This document shows, one piece after another, positions 11,867-27,300 of a DNA stretch of 64,000 bases. The DNA comes from Sweltsa coloradensis (Eukaryota; Arthropoda; Insecta; Plecoptera; Chloroperlidae). How positions within the stretch are numbered: the first letter of the stretch is position 1; each line of letters opens with the position of its first letter. The translations under genes and the position numbers were made by a program. Below the pieces are notes generated by a model. That model ran no database searches and had not been told where the DNA came from. It was given only the letters and a program-made list of their open reading frames with translations. The DNA lies in assembly GCA_024449915.1 (NCBI GenBank), contig JAMZAV010000636.1:496001-560000 (forward strand). Direction: 5' to 3'.

Positions 11867-12292
11867 TTTATGTACATATACACATACTTTTTTTGTGCTC
11901 AAAATTTCATTGTAAGTTTCAAAAGATATGAATATGATGATACAATACCAAAAGAGAGTTCTTTATAATTTAAGTCCATAAAAGAAGATAATCAAAAATT
12001 CAATACGGTCATCAGGCAAAATGTCTCAAATTTATGAATAAATGATATAATAATATGTAAACATCTATTTTGACAATTTTGCAAAAAACAATAATCTTCC
12101 TGTTGATAAAGCCAACAAAATTAAATAACAGTAAATCTTTGTTTCAGTCATAAATGACAAATAATTTAAAATTCAATTGGATTACTTAAGAGATCATAGT
12201 GTAAAATGTCAATTAGAAGCACACTGTAAATATAGCTTTGTACCTTCTCAAAGTTGGAGAGAATAGAGACAAGAAAGATTATATTTAAAGAA
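11867..12292 (-). other. Presumed POLB 3' UTR and flank
   Basis: This stretch directly follows the POLB stop codon. I see no canonical AATAAA or ATTAAA on the minus strand between the stop and the SINE, so the end of the transcript is not defined by the sequence. Confidence 0.45.
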
Positions 12293-12384
12293 TTAATCTC
12301 TGTTTTCAGGCTTTTTGTATGGATAGTCTATATAATCAAATATGTCTTCTTCTGATGTTATAGGAACTGGCTCACCAGCTATAC
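12293..12384 (-). CDS. POLB: POLB exon 6 (terminal)
   Basis: It encodes the last residues, [20 protein letters not shown] and a short basic tail ending NRD, then TAA at 12295-12293. The acceptor is CTTACTGCAG. The GEPVP and DIFDYI blocks match the C-terminus of animal POLB. Confidence 0.95.
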
Positions 12385-15300
12385 CTGCAGTAAGAAGAAA
12401 GAAACTACTTTATACCAGTACAATATATCTGGATAGGATCCTAATTCCTGACAAAGAGAAAAGCAATAATTATTTTAGCCATTAGGCTTAACCTTTGAGT
12501 CCCGGTTTATATTACTAGCATTCAAAGCGAGTTGGAAGGCGGGTTGGAACGCAAGCTAGAAGGTTGAAATACGCGCAAGTAAAGCTCAACCACTGATGAA
12601 CTCCTGTTCGTTAAAACACAGAATTTTACCCGTGAAACCCACCAACCCGCGTTGGACGCTAGTAATATAAATGGGGTAGGGTCTACCGTATAAGTAATTA
12701 TGATGATGATTAATTGCAGCATTCATCTCCTTTAGCCACACATTAGAAGCATTACAAAAAATATTTCAACAAGCACAAATATGAAAGTACCCAAAATAGG
12801 TAATGAGCTTAAAGGCATTGTCCGAGTTTCCAACAAGTATCTTTTAAATAACTCTTAAGACTATTTATGAAAAGAATGTATTTGCAAAAAATGCCTATTG
12901 AGGGTGGTGTGGGTCGCACGGGGCTTTCTTTTCAACCCCCGGGAAATAGTTGTGACGTCAGTGCTGGGCACGGTCCTCGGTCTTGCTACCTGCTACGGAG
13001 CGAGCTATTCAGTAATACATCGGACGTCCAAACTCTTCAGTTTACCGTTTAGTTTTGTAAGTGAGAATTTGAGTTTTATATTTATATATTTTATACTAGC
13101 GCTTATCATCGTTTATGTCACGTGAATTTAGTTATTAGCACTAGTGTTTTAATTTGACATTTTGAGCAAGTTTTAAGTGACAATGTTTAACTTTGTGTCA
13201 GCCTGTGTAGTTGCAAGTTGTAACTTACATAATAATTACATATTTTTATTCAAAACTACTGTTTTGTGTTTTATTGACTAACTCAAACTGTGATTCGCGT
13301 GTGAATAGTTACATATCTGTGCTCACTGCTCAGGGCCGGTACTAGGAATTTTTCCAACGTAAGCGAGATTACATTTTGTCCGCCCCCAGTTCGTTGGTGA
13401 AGTACATGAGGCCCCCCAGCCAATGTGGGCGCCCCGGAAAACTTTTCGATTCTTAAGATTGTGATTAAGTATTTTAATGAGTTTTAGGCATGTGTTTTTC
13501 AAAACATTTGTTATGTGGTGTCTGGTGGTGTGTGTTGTGATTTTAAAATTATATTATGTTCTGTGACTTGACATTAGAATTCTGTTACTTCCGAGATAGG
13601 GGCGAGAGGCGCGTTTAAACGTTATGAAAGTTGTGGGGGGGGGGGGGGGGGGGGGGGGCGGGGGCAAATTTAATAGCAGATTCCGTGGTCTGGGGTAAAG
13701 CCCCATCCACCGGAGTCCCTTTCGCCAAAGGAGAAAATAAATTACACCGTACTATAGTTATTTCGACATGTTTTAACACAAAAATGGCAACTCAAGGGAT
13801 TTCAGTTTTGTTTATGATGGATAAAAACTTAGTTGATATTGGACATAAAATGTAAATTATTGATTGCCCAACTAAACCATCATAAGGTAAAAAGTAAGTT
13901 TTGCACAATAATAAATACATATTTTAAATAAAACAATATTTCAGGGCATGCAACTATCTGCGATCTAAAACCTAAAAGAAATGCATTTAAAGTAAAATAT
14001 GTTGCCCCCCCCCCCGGTTCCTACACCACTGCTGGACAGATAAAACTACACAAGGGCGAGTGGTAGCTATACTCCCCACTAGGCACTAGTATCGGAAAGA
14101 ATATTATTACTCCCGTAATGATAACAAGTCAAACAACATTATGGAAATCAATCCAGAAATTTAAAAAAATCCATTTTTGCGGTAGTTTTTCCCGATAAAT
14201 GAAATTGAGAAAGTCATACAATTAACCATTGAAAATGTGAAATCTGAGCTTTGATAATCTAATTGAGTCTTTTGGCCGCCTTTTGCGATCGAGAGGTGAC
14301 AATACGAGAGTACAGATTCATGTGGAACGTCAATGTTTGGTAATGTGTTGAATTTACATTTTTTATACTATAAAAACTAATTTAGTTAGTATTCAAAAAC
14401 TGTGGAATTTATCTTGTTCTTTCAACATGTAAAATCGGTTATTAGAAGTGCCCGGGCGGCAATGCCGCCCCTAGGAATGTACCGCCGTAAGCGTCCACGA
14501 GCTTGAGCGAGGCCTTCCTCGGCTGGAGCCAACCGAGCACTAGCAGGTAGCCCTGCAGTGACGTCACCATAGGCGGCCTACGCGCTACGCAGGGCTTTAG
14601 TAAAAGCGTGATTATTTGAGTTCTAAAAGTTTTTTCGACCTGAATTTTTTTGTATTGTTCTTGAATTGAATCAAGGCACCTTCTGAGGAGCTTGTGATGC
14701 AAACCAAGACAATTCCTTTAAGGGGATATTTCACTGAAAATGTCCAAAAAAACAGCAATTTTGCATTATTATATTTTTAACTATTTTTTTATTTATTGAC
14801 TACATAAATTTATTTTATGCTGATATAATGATAAAAGCATGAAATGAAATGAAATGCATGAAATGTGTTGCATGCTATTTTGCATGGGAAAATGGCTTAC
14901 CGGTAAACTGATATAAGGCCTGATCTAGGGTTGTATAGTGTTATTCATAACTATTTTAGTAAATTTTAAAGAAACTTAGATAACAGATTATAAAGGACCA
15001 GAGAATTCATGTAAAATAAATGAACAGAACCTTTAGTCTAGTGTAACCACACATAACAAAAACTTGTAAAAATACAGCCAAACCTTACACACTCAAAAGA
15101 AATGAGATCTAAAAAGGGGCCAAGCTCATCTACCCTTCCACATTTGCGCATTCTTAATTCATAAACGTAAAGTGTCCCGTAACAGCATCCTTGAAAAGCT
15201 TGGCAAATAGAATTTGCAAATATTAATTCAAACGTAATAGTTCATCCAAGTTTTTTTTTCTAATTAACTTAAACGTAACATCATGCAAATTCTATTTTGC

Positions 15301-18300
15301 CAAGCTTTTCAAGGATGCTGTTACGGGACACTGTATGTTTATGAATTAAGATTGCACAAATGTGGAAGGATAGGTAGATGAGCTTGGCCCCTTTTCATAT
15401 CTAATACTAATTTCTTTTGAGTGTGTAAGGTTTGGTTGTATTTTTACCAGGAAAACGCTAAAGTCCCGCCGCGTTGATGGATGAGCTTTTTAAAGTTTTT
15501 AGTTTGCGTGGGATATCTTTACTTTTGCAAGTGCTTTGATTTGTTGCCTACGCATTGTAGGTATTTGTTGTCAAGTTTCTATTGTTTCTTGTCAATTGGT
15601 ATTATTTACCGTAAAAACTTATATTAAAAGCTTTATTTCTATGGAGTCTGGCCAACTTTTTCAACTTTTTCTTTCAAAAGGTCACCATTACCTTAATGTC
15701 CCACCCGTTTGGTCAGAATTGGCCCAAATGGCACGAAAATATTGCACAAAAAATCAAAAAACTTATATTAAAAGCTTTATTTCTATAGATTCTGGCTAAC
15801 TTTTTCAACTTTTTCTTTCAAAATGTACTACATCACCATAACCTTAATGTCCATGTATAATATGATCGTTGTAGCCCCACCCGTTTGGTCAGAATTGGCC
15901 CAAATGGCACGAAAATATCGCACAAAAAATATAAAAAAATCGTAAAAGTACGATATTCATGAGAAATATTTCTTCGATTGTACCCAAAAACGTGGCAAGT
16001 CTAAGTTCAGAGATTTCGAAGGTCCTGTCAAATTTTCATCAAGATCGCATAAGCCGTTTGCCCGGTAGAGAGCGAACAAACAGACAAAAAAAAAAAAAAA
16101 AAAAACACCCGAGCTAAATTTTTTGGGGGGTCAGTGAAATTGGTCTTCGCTTCACTCGCTTCGCTCGCTACGCTCATCCAACAAGTTTTTGTTATGTGTG
16201 GGATCTCATTACTTTTTCAAGTTCCATTGCAAAATTATTTGTTAAAATATAATAATTTAAACAAAGTTGATTTAATTGCTATGGTATTACCAATTAACAA
16301 TATACTGTAAAATCTAGTGGTCCAAAGACTGGCTTTTTGTCAACAATGTAGGCGATCATTGTCAAGTAACTATAGTTACTTGTTGATTGTAAGCCTGTAT
16401 AAGGCTTATATTAATTAACCTTAATTTGGAAGCCTTCCAAAAAACCTTTTCAACTTTTTCTTTCAAAAGACCCTATATCACTATTACCTTAATGTCCATG
16501 TAAAATATGATCGTTGTAGCCCCACCCGTTTGGTCAGAATCGCTGGCCGATTGAAACTGACGAATTATACCGTAGTAGCAGTAGTAGTAGCTAACATCCT
16601 TAAAGTGATTTTGAGCATGTTTCAAGCTATTTTTTCACCAAGAAGGAATGCTCGTACCCCAACCAAATTTGGCATGTGTTGTCAGGTACTTAAATCCCCT
16701 TGATTTTGATAGTTTTTAAGTTCACATCACGTTTCATGACGGCTGGGTGACACCTCGAAATCACCCCAACTCTGCTTGAGTGTGTAACGCACCGTGGCTT
16801 GGCTGCGGCGCCCTAACGGGCACCTAGATACTAAAATTTACGAAAAAACAACATAAACTTTAAATGCTATTATCTCGGAAATTCTAGCACATTTGCTAAC
16901 TTTTGTCCCTACTTCTTCTACAGTTTTTAAGATAAAAGGATAATTTCTTTTTTAATATGCTCACAAGTCTTATTCTCACAAATTCACCAGACACTTTTTT
17001 GGTGAGATTTATAGTTTTTTAATTAAAATATGTGAAATATAGATTTATTACAAAAGACATACATTTTTCAAAAATGCAAAGGAAAAAAATCATATTTTAA
17101 CAAACAAAAAGAAAATAATGAAATTTTGAAATGTATTGTTGACTAAAATACCTTTCACTTGCCCAAAAATGAAAACTGTGGAAACCTTAGCAAAACACTG
17201 TTTAAACAATGTAAATGTCCATTGTTGGAAAATAACAAATATTTTAAAACTTTTTTTGTAATTATTACTTTCAATAATACTAGGAAGCTTCGCAAACGCT
17301 TTTGATGATGAGCGTAATTTTTTTTAACGAAAAAAGTGTAAAATTGCGATTTTCATGAGAAATTATTTTTCGATTGCGCTCAATATTTCACACCAATATA
17401 TTAATTCATAAAATTAAGGTTCTGTGAAAAAATCATTACAATCGAAAAAGCATGTGGAGGTATTTTAAGTCGAAGAAATGTTTTAAAAATCTAAAACAAT
17501 TGTAAAATTGCAATTTTCATAAGAAATAATTTTTTGATCACGCTCAAATTTATCACCAATATATTAATTCATAAAATTTAGGTTCTGTGAAAAATTCATT
17601 ACAATCGAATAAAGCATGAAGATGTAAAAGTCGAAGAAAGTTTTTAAAAATATAAAAAACCGTAAAATTGCAATTTTCACGAGAAATAATTATTTGATTG
17701 TGCTAAAAAAAGTGGCAGTTTTAAGTTCAGAGATTTCGAAGGCCTCCAGAAAATTTCATCACAATTGGAGTATCGGTTTAGCCGGAATCACACTAATTGG
17801 TGGTCATGTTAAGATTTTATAGTGAGATGTAACTAGCACAGACGTACAGACTTAAAAGTGATGCATATATTCAGTATAGGAGTCAGACTTACTCCCAAAT
17901 TTACATTGACATTGTGTCAAGCATCAATAGAGTAAAATGTTCATTTGCAAGAAAGAATAAAATGAATAAGAATAAATTATTGAAATGTCATGTCAATGTC
18001 ATGTTTGAATGAGAATACCATAGGTCTGCTAGATAATGTGCTAGTGATACAGTCCTTCATGGCCTGACAAACATGATTCAATAAAAATGACTTCTTGTAG
18101 AACAAAACAATTGCCGTTATATTATTACATCCTACATATTTTGAGCCGATTTTTCAATTTATAATTTCTTGTGAGTTTAAATCGCAACGGATTTTGCTCA
18201 AAATGTTAACTGCACGCTAAAGACGTGTGCCGGATGTCTGTTTAAAATTTTAGCTCAATCTGTTTAGCCGTTCGGCCGTTCTGGAGCGAAGTCACAAACA

Positions 18301-21300
18301 AAAAAACAGATCTTGTGCCGTTTGAGTTGAATTGTAGACTTCAGTCACTGCGCACACATTATGATTAGAATAGATTAGTTAGGTAATACTAATCGGTAAA
18401 AGAGTTTCCTTAGCTGGAATGACGACTCAATTTGTTCATGCATCACATTTTTTGTTCTTTGCTTATTTCCCACAGCCCTCTTGTTATCCGCACTCAACTT
18501 CATTAATTTGTGCTTAGAGTGATGCTGTTTTGATTGGAAACAATGTATTTTTCTCTTGTTTATGATTCTCTGTATCCTTCGAGTGACGTGCTCTGTGAAT
18601 TTATCTTCTTTCGTATAAGTTGATATTAAATAGTGTTTCAAACTGTGTTTCGTGTGTTTTATGATTGTATATTGTGTACTCGTGGATCCCTGTGCCAGAC
18701 CTATTACTACAGTCCACTCATTGATATTTTAGCTGGTCGTCCAAAGAGCTTTTTATCACCACAATCTATCATCCTACATTCAATCATTCATACTTTCTTC
18801 CGTGTATCTACACAATTGGGCTTTGCACTGCCACTTTCTCATGCTCGTAGCGCCACTTTAGTACCGGCCCTAGCGTAAGACGCCTAGATGTTAATACTTA
18901 CATCCACACAGCTGTGCCCAGGCGTAGGCCTATGGCAAGCTAAGCTTTCGATTCTTCCACCACACTGCATTTATTCACAAATTTCATCTCTTCGGTCCTT
19001 TCATCCTTCAACAACCCTCTGGTATTTCATACAAAACAATATGCCTATGGTTTTCTATTTTTACGTAATTTATAATATTTGTTGAAAGTGACATTTAGTT
19101 GACATTAGATCGGCCATGACACCCCCTGCTAGCTATATATGAGTTAGTTATTCAGTCACAGCCTACTAATGTTGATGTGATTCAATGTGAGGGCCAGTAC
19201 TACGGTAGCGCGGCCTGAGGAAACCTTTGCGTGCAAAGCCCAATTGCTTTTGTGGCTGTGTTAGAGCACACAAACAGTTCAGTTGGTGCCTGGTGGTACA
19301 CTAAATGCGCAGCATTAGTTGTTAGAACCGGTTCGATCGCATACAATTTGTTTATACTTTTTTCAATAATAATAGACCTCAGTATGATATTAATATGGTG
19401 GCAAAACGTGAGACCGAATTAAGTTTTCAAAAATTCAAATATTGGTTGGTCGGTATGGTAGGCCTACCTAATACACCCGTTATAAACTGTCACACATTTC
19501 ACAGCTCAGCTACTTCCACAATTGAATAAATAAATACTCTAAGTCAACTGTGGTCATAATTAAACATTCTTCACATTTCTACCAGTTTTTCGATTCACTC
19601 CTGTCGCAATCACCGGCTTTGGATTTTTCTATTTCGGCCAAATACTAATGCATTTTTACCATCGAAAAATATGTGAAGTATGAAGCGATAAATGAACATC
19701 CCAATACTGTCATATTATTACGGCCTCATTAGTCATTGCTATGTAACGTGAGAGAACTTGCCTGCTGCAGTCGTTCACTGCTTGACAGTGCAGCAATGCT
19801 CAAAACTAAATGCAGGACAGAGTTACATACGTACTTGTGATAATCCTTAGATTGTACGTGAATGGGAGCACTTATCACAAAACCAAAGTGCACCTTATGC
19901 AGAGGAAAGATGAATGATTATGTATTGCTAAATACAATTTTTCTGACTGAAATCCTCCAAGGTCACGGGGAGTAGAGATCGCCGCAATGTTATTTCTTAT
20001 GGGAGATTGTTGCTGATGGGACCTAGCTTGAAAATCCCCGAGTTCAGCATTTGTTAATGGGCGTGGTCCTAAAACTAAAACTTTTTTCTTTTACTCGCTA
20101 TACATTTCTATTTTCTAATAACCATCCATTAATCAGACATTTTTTTGGATAAGCGGGTGAAAACTTCTTTAAATTGTTGATGTACAAGAACACAAAAGGC
20201 TCATCTAAGCCAAATTGTTTTTGAAAATATGGTTAAAATTTGCAGGTGAGCAAAGAAGATTCTAGCATATGAAATGGAAATGTAGGCCTACCCAACAACC
20301 TAGCAACCACAGGCCTATCGGAAGTTAATATTTCAACACACAGTAGCTTTAAGATGAATTGAGGGGCTTGGAAGCAAAGTGGACCAACCCCCACTTTTTT
20401 ATATTGAGTTAGGTCCTGTGCATTTATGTATTACCCACATTCAAAATATTGAGTGGCAACATGGACCAATATAACAATTTGGACCAACCCACATAAATTT
20501 ACCTAGAAAACCAACAAACACATGAATTTATTGTAGGCAACATGGACTAATCACTTTGATAGGGTAGCTTATTTGAGCTGAAGTTATGACTTTAAATAAA
20601 TAAATAAATAAATTGTATTTAGAGTCCACCCACTCAGTTATATAACTGATTTTCAGTGGGGGACAGTATCAAAGCGACTAAGCCAACCCTGTAGGCCCCG
20701 GCGCAATCGACGAGTGAGCGATAACTAACCAAAGATCAATATTTTTAATAGGAAATATAGCAATCAGTGGTATGGACAGTGCGAACACCCGCGTATCAAC
20801 GCCAGAATCAACAAGGCCGATTCAGAACAACTCTGAATTTATTATGAGCTTCGTTGCTAGGAACAAAAAAAAAACAAAAAACAAAACAAAAAACAAAACA
20901 AAAAAAAAAGGAAACAAAATCCATGAATGTGATATTTTAAGTTCACATGTGACGAAAGCAATAGATTGCATTCTAATTTTAACAGTTTAGCTGCATTATA
21001 AACTTTCAACTTTAACTCAAATTATTTACATGAAGAGAATTGTGTATGTTGGTCCACTCTACTTCAGAAGCAAATATCGTGCTGCTCCAAACTAGCTTAC
21101 CAGTAGATCCCATAGGTCGCAATGAGTATTCATTGAGAGTGAATCCATTGGCAAGAGCGTGAGTACGCATGTTTTGGTTGAAGATATCTGACCCTGTGAA
21201 GTACAGAATACTGCAGTGGTACTGGTCATGCGGCGTCAAGCGAATATCTAAGCGCCTATATGGGTCGAAACTTTTTTCTCCTTTATTTTTCTTCAAACTG

Positions 21301-24300
21301 CATACACCCTGGAAAAGATATGTGTTATATAACTATTACGCACAGTAGTTCATATTTCCTTTTATTTATATCATCCAATAACCATTCTAAATGTAATTAA
21401 TGCTGTAGCTGAATAGTTAGGCTCCTATAATTACCAAGTGTCATTATGAATACGTACAAGATTTTTTAAGCATTTAAGCCCACTTTTAGGACATAGTAAT
21501 TGAATGATAGCAATTTTTGTAAAAGTTTGCCCCAATTGGGTATCGAACCCAGAACCTCCGGCTGTAGGTACCAATGCTCTACCAACTGAGATATTGGGAC
21601 CTAAGACAAACCTTTGCAACAAAAGAAACTAGTTTGAATTAAGGGGCTTATACAATATGATTTAAGCTTAAAGCCCTCTTTGGTCTGCCTGTCTATATGT
21701 AATATTATGTAAGCCTACATATAGGCCTAATAGGACGCTTTGCGAACGCTTTTTCCAGTTGCCTTGATGAATGAGCTTTTACAGTTAATTATTTTTGTTC
21801 AATGAATACTGTTTCGTGGCATCATTGTTGTCATCATTGTCATCGTCGTCATATCAAGACAAGAGTAAGGCAAGAGTGAACCATGTCTGCCTTCAACAAT
21901 CCGAGGCGATCGTCTGCGAGTCTCAAAGAGACCGAGAACCGACACGTGCCTCGTTGTGCCAGCTGCGAAAAGGTGCAGGCGACGAGGTCATATTGACCAA
22001 TTGTTGCCCTAAAAGTACAATTTTCATGACAAATATTTCTTGGGTTGTCCCCAAAATCATGCCAGTTCAGTGATTTTGAATGTTTCGATAAAGTATCATC
22101 AAGATCAGAGTAGCCGTTTGACCGATCGCGTGCCAAATGTCACGAAAATATCGCATTCATTTTCTTATCATCGTACTACCAAACAAAACTGTAAGAGTGC
22201 CAATATGATATTTAGAGAAATATTTCTTTGATTGTACCAAAAAACTTGCCTTATCTAAGTTCAGAGATTTGGACGGTCCCCTGATTTTTTAAAATCACGA
22301 TCGCATATAAGCTGTTTGCCCAGTAGAGAGCAAACAGACAGGGGGAAAAGGGGAAAAAACACTCAAGCTATTATACACTACTAAGTTTTAACATCATGTA
22401 GAATTACCATTCCCATTTGGTACACATACATTTAACATTAAATTTATATTTGTATGTAAAAGGCTAAAAATATTCTCATTGAATTGCAGTTTTGTCCAAT
22501 ACAACAACGGCACTGTGTATGGCGGGACGAAGTTTGAAATCTCAATCAAATTAACATGAGAACAATTCAATTTGAGGAGAAAATGTGCACTCGTACAGTC
22601 GTACTCGTACTTTTCAAACTACGTTTGGGCCTAAACAATTTGTTTCTTTGTTTTTATTATCATCCAATTTGACTTTACAAATAAAAGTATAGGATTTGTC
22701 AATGTTTGTCTAAAATCTAGATGGCTAAAATGTGGAAGACCAGTAGGCCTGCACACATGAATACATAAAATTAAAATAACTAGGAATATTTAAATACCAT
22801 GCAATATAAAACATTTTGATAGAAACCTTCATCCACTTAGCATTAGTAGTATTGCTTTGTTAAAACAGTTTTCTAAAGTGGACTAATTGTACAATATAGG
22901 CTAGGCCTAAATAGTATTGTACAAAATAAGGTAAAACACTGGTCGATTTCTATGTAATTACCAGCCAAGAATTCATCCACTGTGTAAAGGCACTATTAAT
23001 CAAGATACTTTTTGTGCACCAACCACCAATTATGTTTTAGTACATTTTAGAGGTAAAAAGATCAATATTATGTACGACGTATTTTTAAATTGTTGAAAAC
23101 ATGTAATGTTTTTTAACCCTTTTCGGTCGGAATTTTTTTGAATTATTAAGAAGGCAGTGGAACTGTTAACTATAGTAAGTGTATTAAAAGACCTGTATGG
23201 GAATGCATCATATAAAAAGAAAAAAAAAAAATTAAATGTTTTTATAGGAGGTGTAGTAAAGTGTGCAGAAACACCCATGTCGGGTCTTCCCCGACATATG
23301 ACCGAAAAGGGTTAATCATATTATTAACCGATACATGCACGTGCTGCAAGTGTTCCACTTCGCGACACTGGCAATGGCAACCCCTTAATTATCGCGTAAG
23401 TGTAAACACCTGTAATCGCAAAGTTCTTGATATCCACTTATCAACAAATTAATATCATTTTTGAAAGAGTTGTGTGTGCTGTACACAAGGTGGCTTATTA
23501 AATGCACAATTATGTACCACTTCCCATTGTCAAAACACGTCCAACAAAAGAAGGTATAGGTAGAAGAAGGGAAAATCAATCCATTTCTTTTGCAATTTTG
23601 ATTGATTTGGCGATTTTGAGACTTTGTGATCCGAAACTGCCCTAAACAAAATAAATAGAGAATCGAAATTCCAAATTTTGGTTTATGTTACGGTAAGTAA
23701 CAGTTTAAATACATAAAATAAATAAATCCGTATTTAGAGTCTACCCACTCAGTCACACAACTGATTTTCAGTGGGGGACAGTAAACCAAAGTGACCAAGC
23801 CAACCCTGCAGGCCCCGACGCAATCGACAAGTGAACGATAACCAGCCAAAGATCAATATTTGTAATAGGAAATATAGCAATCAGTGGTATGGACAGTGCA
23901 AACACCCGCGGATCAACGCCAGAATCTACAAGGCCGATTCAGAACAACTTTTTAATTTATTAGGTATGTGCCTCATTGCTAGGACGGCTCCAAAGTCACC
24001 GTTTACAAATTCCTAAGACAAGAACTGATGGACTCAAGTCCAAATCAGAAGTTAAAAAACTTCTGACTTTGGTGAGAATCGAACCCTGGACCTTCTGCAT
24101 TGGAAGCAGGTAGGCTACCCACAAGACCAACGACCCACACAACAAGACCAACGAGCCACACAATTTAAAAAAAAAAGTTTTCAATTTGGTTTTTGGTTTG
24201 CTAGGAAAAATATCTGTTTATTTAGGTTTACAGTTCAAAGCCCTGACTTTGAGGTCTCGCACAAAACAAATCATTGACTTTAATAGAATAAGGGGCTATT

Positions 24301-27300
24301 TACAAGAAATAGGGTACAAGTATTTTGTAGTTATCTGTCAGAGTGAAAATAGAACTTAACTTTTTATTAAAAAGAGCCTTTTACACCCTGTACGAACTAA
24401 TTAAAGACTAAGCAATTCTTTGGTGTATTGTTTTTAAAGCATTGTTACTGTTCCACGTTTTTTTATCTGAAACAAGAACAACCCATTCAGATGTAACTTT
24501 CTTTTTGGCGTGGTTTTGTTTTTGCATCGATATTCGATAGGCATACTGTTTTTATCTGTGATTTTATCTATATTTTGCCATTTCTATATCCCATACTACA
24601 AGTTTCATTTTTGCATTTTTTGCATTTTTATTACCTGCTATTACCTCTTTGTAAAATGTTTTTATCTGAAATTTTAACACATCCAGGTGTAAAATCTTTT
24701 GGTGTGGTTTTGATTTGCTTTGACAGGCATACTGTTTTTTAGCTATCATTTTATGTACATATTGCCATATTTATATCTCTTAGGCCTATGACAAGTTTCA
24801 ATATTGCATTTTATTACCTCTTCTCTTTTGTAAAATGTTTTTATCTGAAACTTTAACCCATCCAGTTGTGAAAATATTTTTGGAGTGGTTTTGATCTTTG
24901 CACCGATAGTCATACTAATTGTTTTTTATCCGTAGTTCTATTTATACATAGCCATGTTTATGTCCCTTATGACAAGTTTCAATATTCAGGTGCCTAGTGC
25001 ACCACAATGAATGAACTAATTATGATTGTAATTATGAAATGCTCATTTAAAAAAAAAAAAAAGAAAGAAAATGTTGATTTCCTAATGAATGTAATACTAC
25101 ATTTATTTTAGACGCTGAGAGTCTGCACCTAGATCTCATAAAGTAGGTTGTAGGCCTAAATCATAAATTCGGGAAAATTGTTGGATGAGCGAAGTGAAGA
25201 CTTCAATTTCACCGACCCCCCCAAAAAATTAGCTCGGGTGTTTTTTTTTTCCTTTCCTATTTTTGTCTGTTAGTTCGCTCTCTACCGGGCAAACGGCATA
25301 TGCGATCTTGATGAAAATTTGAGGGGACCTTCGAAATCTGAACTTAGAGGTGTATTGTTTTTGGGTACAATCAAAGAAATATTTCTTATGAATATTGTAC
25401 TTTTAAGATTGTTTTCGGTTTTTAGTGCGATATTTTCGTGACATTTGGGCTGATTCCGACCAAACGGGTGGGGCTACAACGTTCATATTTTACATGTACA
25501 TTAAGGTAATGGTTATGTATTGCTTTTTGAAAGAAAAAGTTGAAAAAGTTAGTCAGAATCCATAGAATAAAGGTTTTAATATTAGTTTTTTAGGTTTATA
25601 ATAACAAGTAACAAGTAACAATAGAAACTTGACAACAATCACCTACAATGCATTCAAAAAGCACTTGCAAAGGAAAAGTGGTCATATGCAAACTAAAAAC
25701 TTACAAAAAAGCTCATCCATCAACGCGGCGGGACTAAAGCGTTTTCCTAGTTTTATAAGAATGAACAAATAACAATTTCTGCTTACATGCAGAAACATTT
25801 GGCTACACATTTTGTCATATTCCAAATTAGGCACACTTTGTTGATAATGATGAGGCCTACTTACAGGCCTTATTCAAGTTTTATTTAAAATCGTGATAAC
25901 TAACAAACATATTATTATGTTACTATTTTATTTCTAGCGTTAGACATCCGTAAACAAAACGTATCACGCCGAGAACTTGACTTTTTAGTTATGCCAAACC
26001 TACACCGACACGATCATCCACGTTTTTATTTGCCTCTATGTTTACCAGAGTGATCACTATTGCGAGGGGTCCACATTCCGCAGACAGAGATGTGCTATTA
26101 TGCTGCAGAGAGCCTAATTGCCTAACAGCAAAATATGTTTTAAAATTCTTTCGGCGAGAGTGACACAATGTCTCACAATCAGCCATTATATTGCCACCAA
26201 GTGCAAAATTGGAAGTCTGAGCAACAATTTTTTACAATTGTGTTATTTTTGTTTGTTACCGGTACACACGCACATATATATATAGGACTAGTTCTTATTT
26301 ATGATTATGATTGATTAATTATGTGTTATATTTTTGTTATGGTACAGTGGCGGCTTTTACGGTGTGTAAGGTGTGACATTTGCACACCTGATCAGTCAGG
26401 ATTAGGCCTATTACTACTAGGAAAACGCTTAAGTCCCGCCGCGTTGTTGGATGAGCGTAATTGGTGCATTGAGTAGCCAAGTGTTATGCGGATTTTCTGT
26501 TGTTCTGTGAAAAAATCATTACTAAGTTGAAGATTTTTTAAAATTTATTTAAATTAAATTAAAAATAAACTTTATAGGGCAAAACTTTTTATCCATAAAT
26601 TTTCTTTCTACCTTAACAATTTGAAATTTGTGATTTTTTTATTGAATTTTAGAATTTTTTTAAATTTTTTTCCTTGATCTTTTAGGAAAAAAATGCTGAT
26701 TTTGAAATCCAAATTGCTATCAAAGTTTAAAAAAAATCCAAAATTTGAGTAAATTTTCAAAAAATAGATTTTTTTTTTTGCAATTTTTCATTTTTTGCAA
26801 TTTTTTTCCATGTTCAAATTGAATCCACTACAGGCAAACAAAATATCCCCGGAAATTTGTGTATTTTTGTGTTTTTATACACAATTCGATTTTTGATCAA
26901 TTATAAAAATCGTTCTAATCATTAGAATTTAGTAAGGAAAAATGCTATTAATTCAGAACAAAACAAAGCAGCTTTTGTACCGGGTGTAAAGTATGAGAAA
27001 CTAACAGATTTAATTGTGTAGATTTTGAAAGAAAGTGGTAACTATGCGTACCACTAACCTATAAAATCGTAAAATTTTGATTTTCATAAGAAATAATTAT
27101 TCAATTGTGCTCAAATTTCACACGAATATATAAATTCATAAAATTAAGGTTCTGTGAAAAATCATTACGATCGGATAAAGCATGTAGGTGCTATAAGCCA
27201 AAGAAATTTAAAAAATCGAAAAAAGTCGTAAAATTGCGATTTTTTAAAGAAATTTATCTTTTGATAACGCTCAAATTTCACACGAATATATCAATTCATA

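Noticed and set aside
13332..18871. A single hAT element with CAGGGCCGGTACTAG ends
   Set aside because: The left-end-like word at 13332 and right-end-like word near 18862 match, but no 8-bp duplication was found and the distance is filled by other elements.
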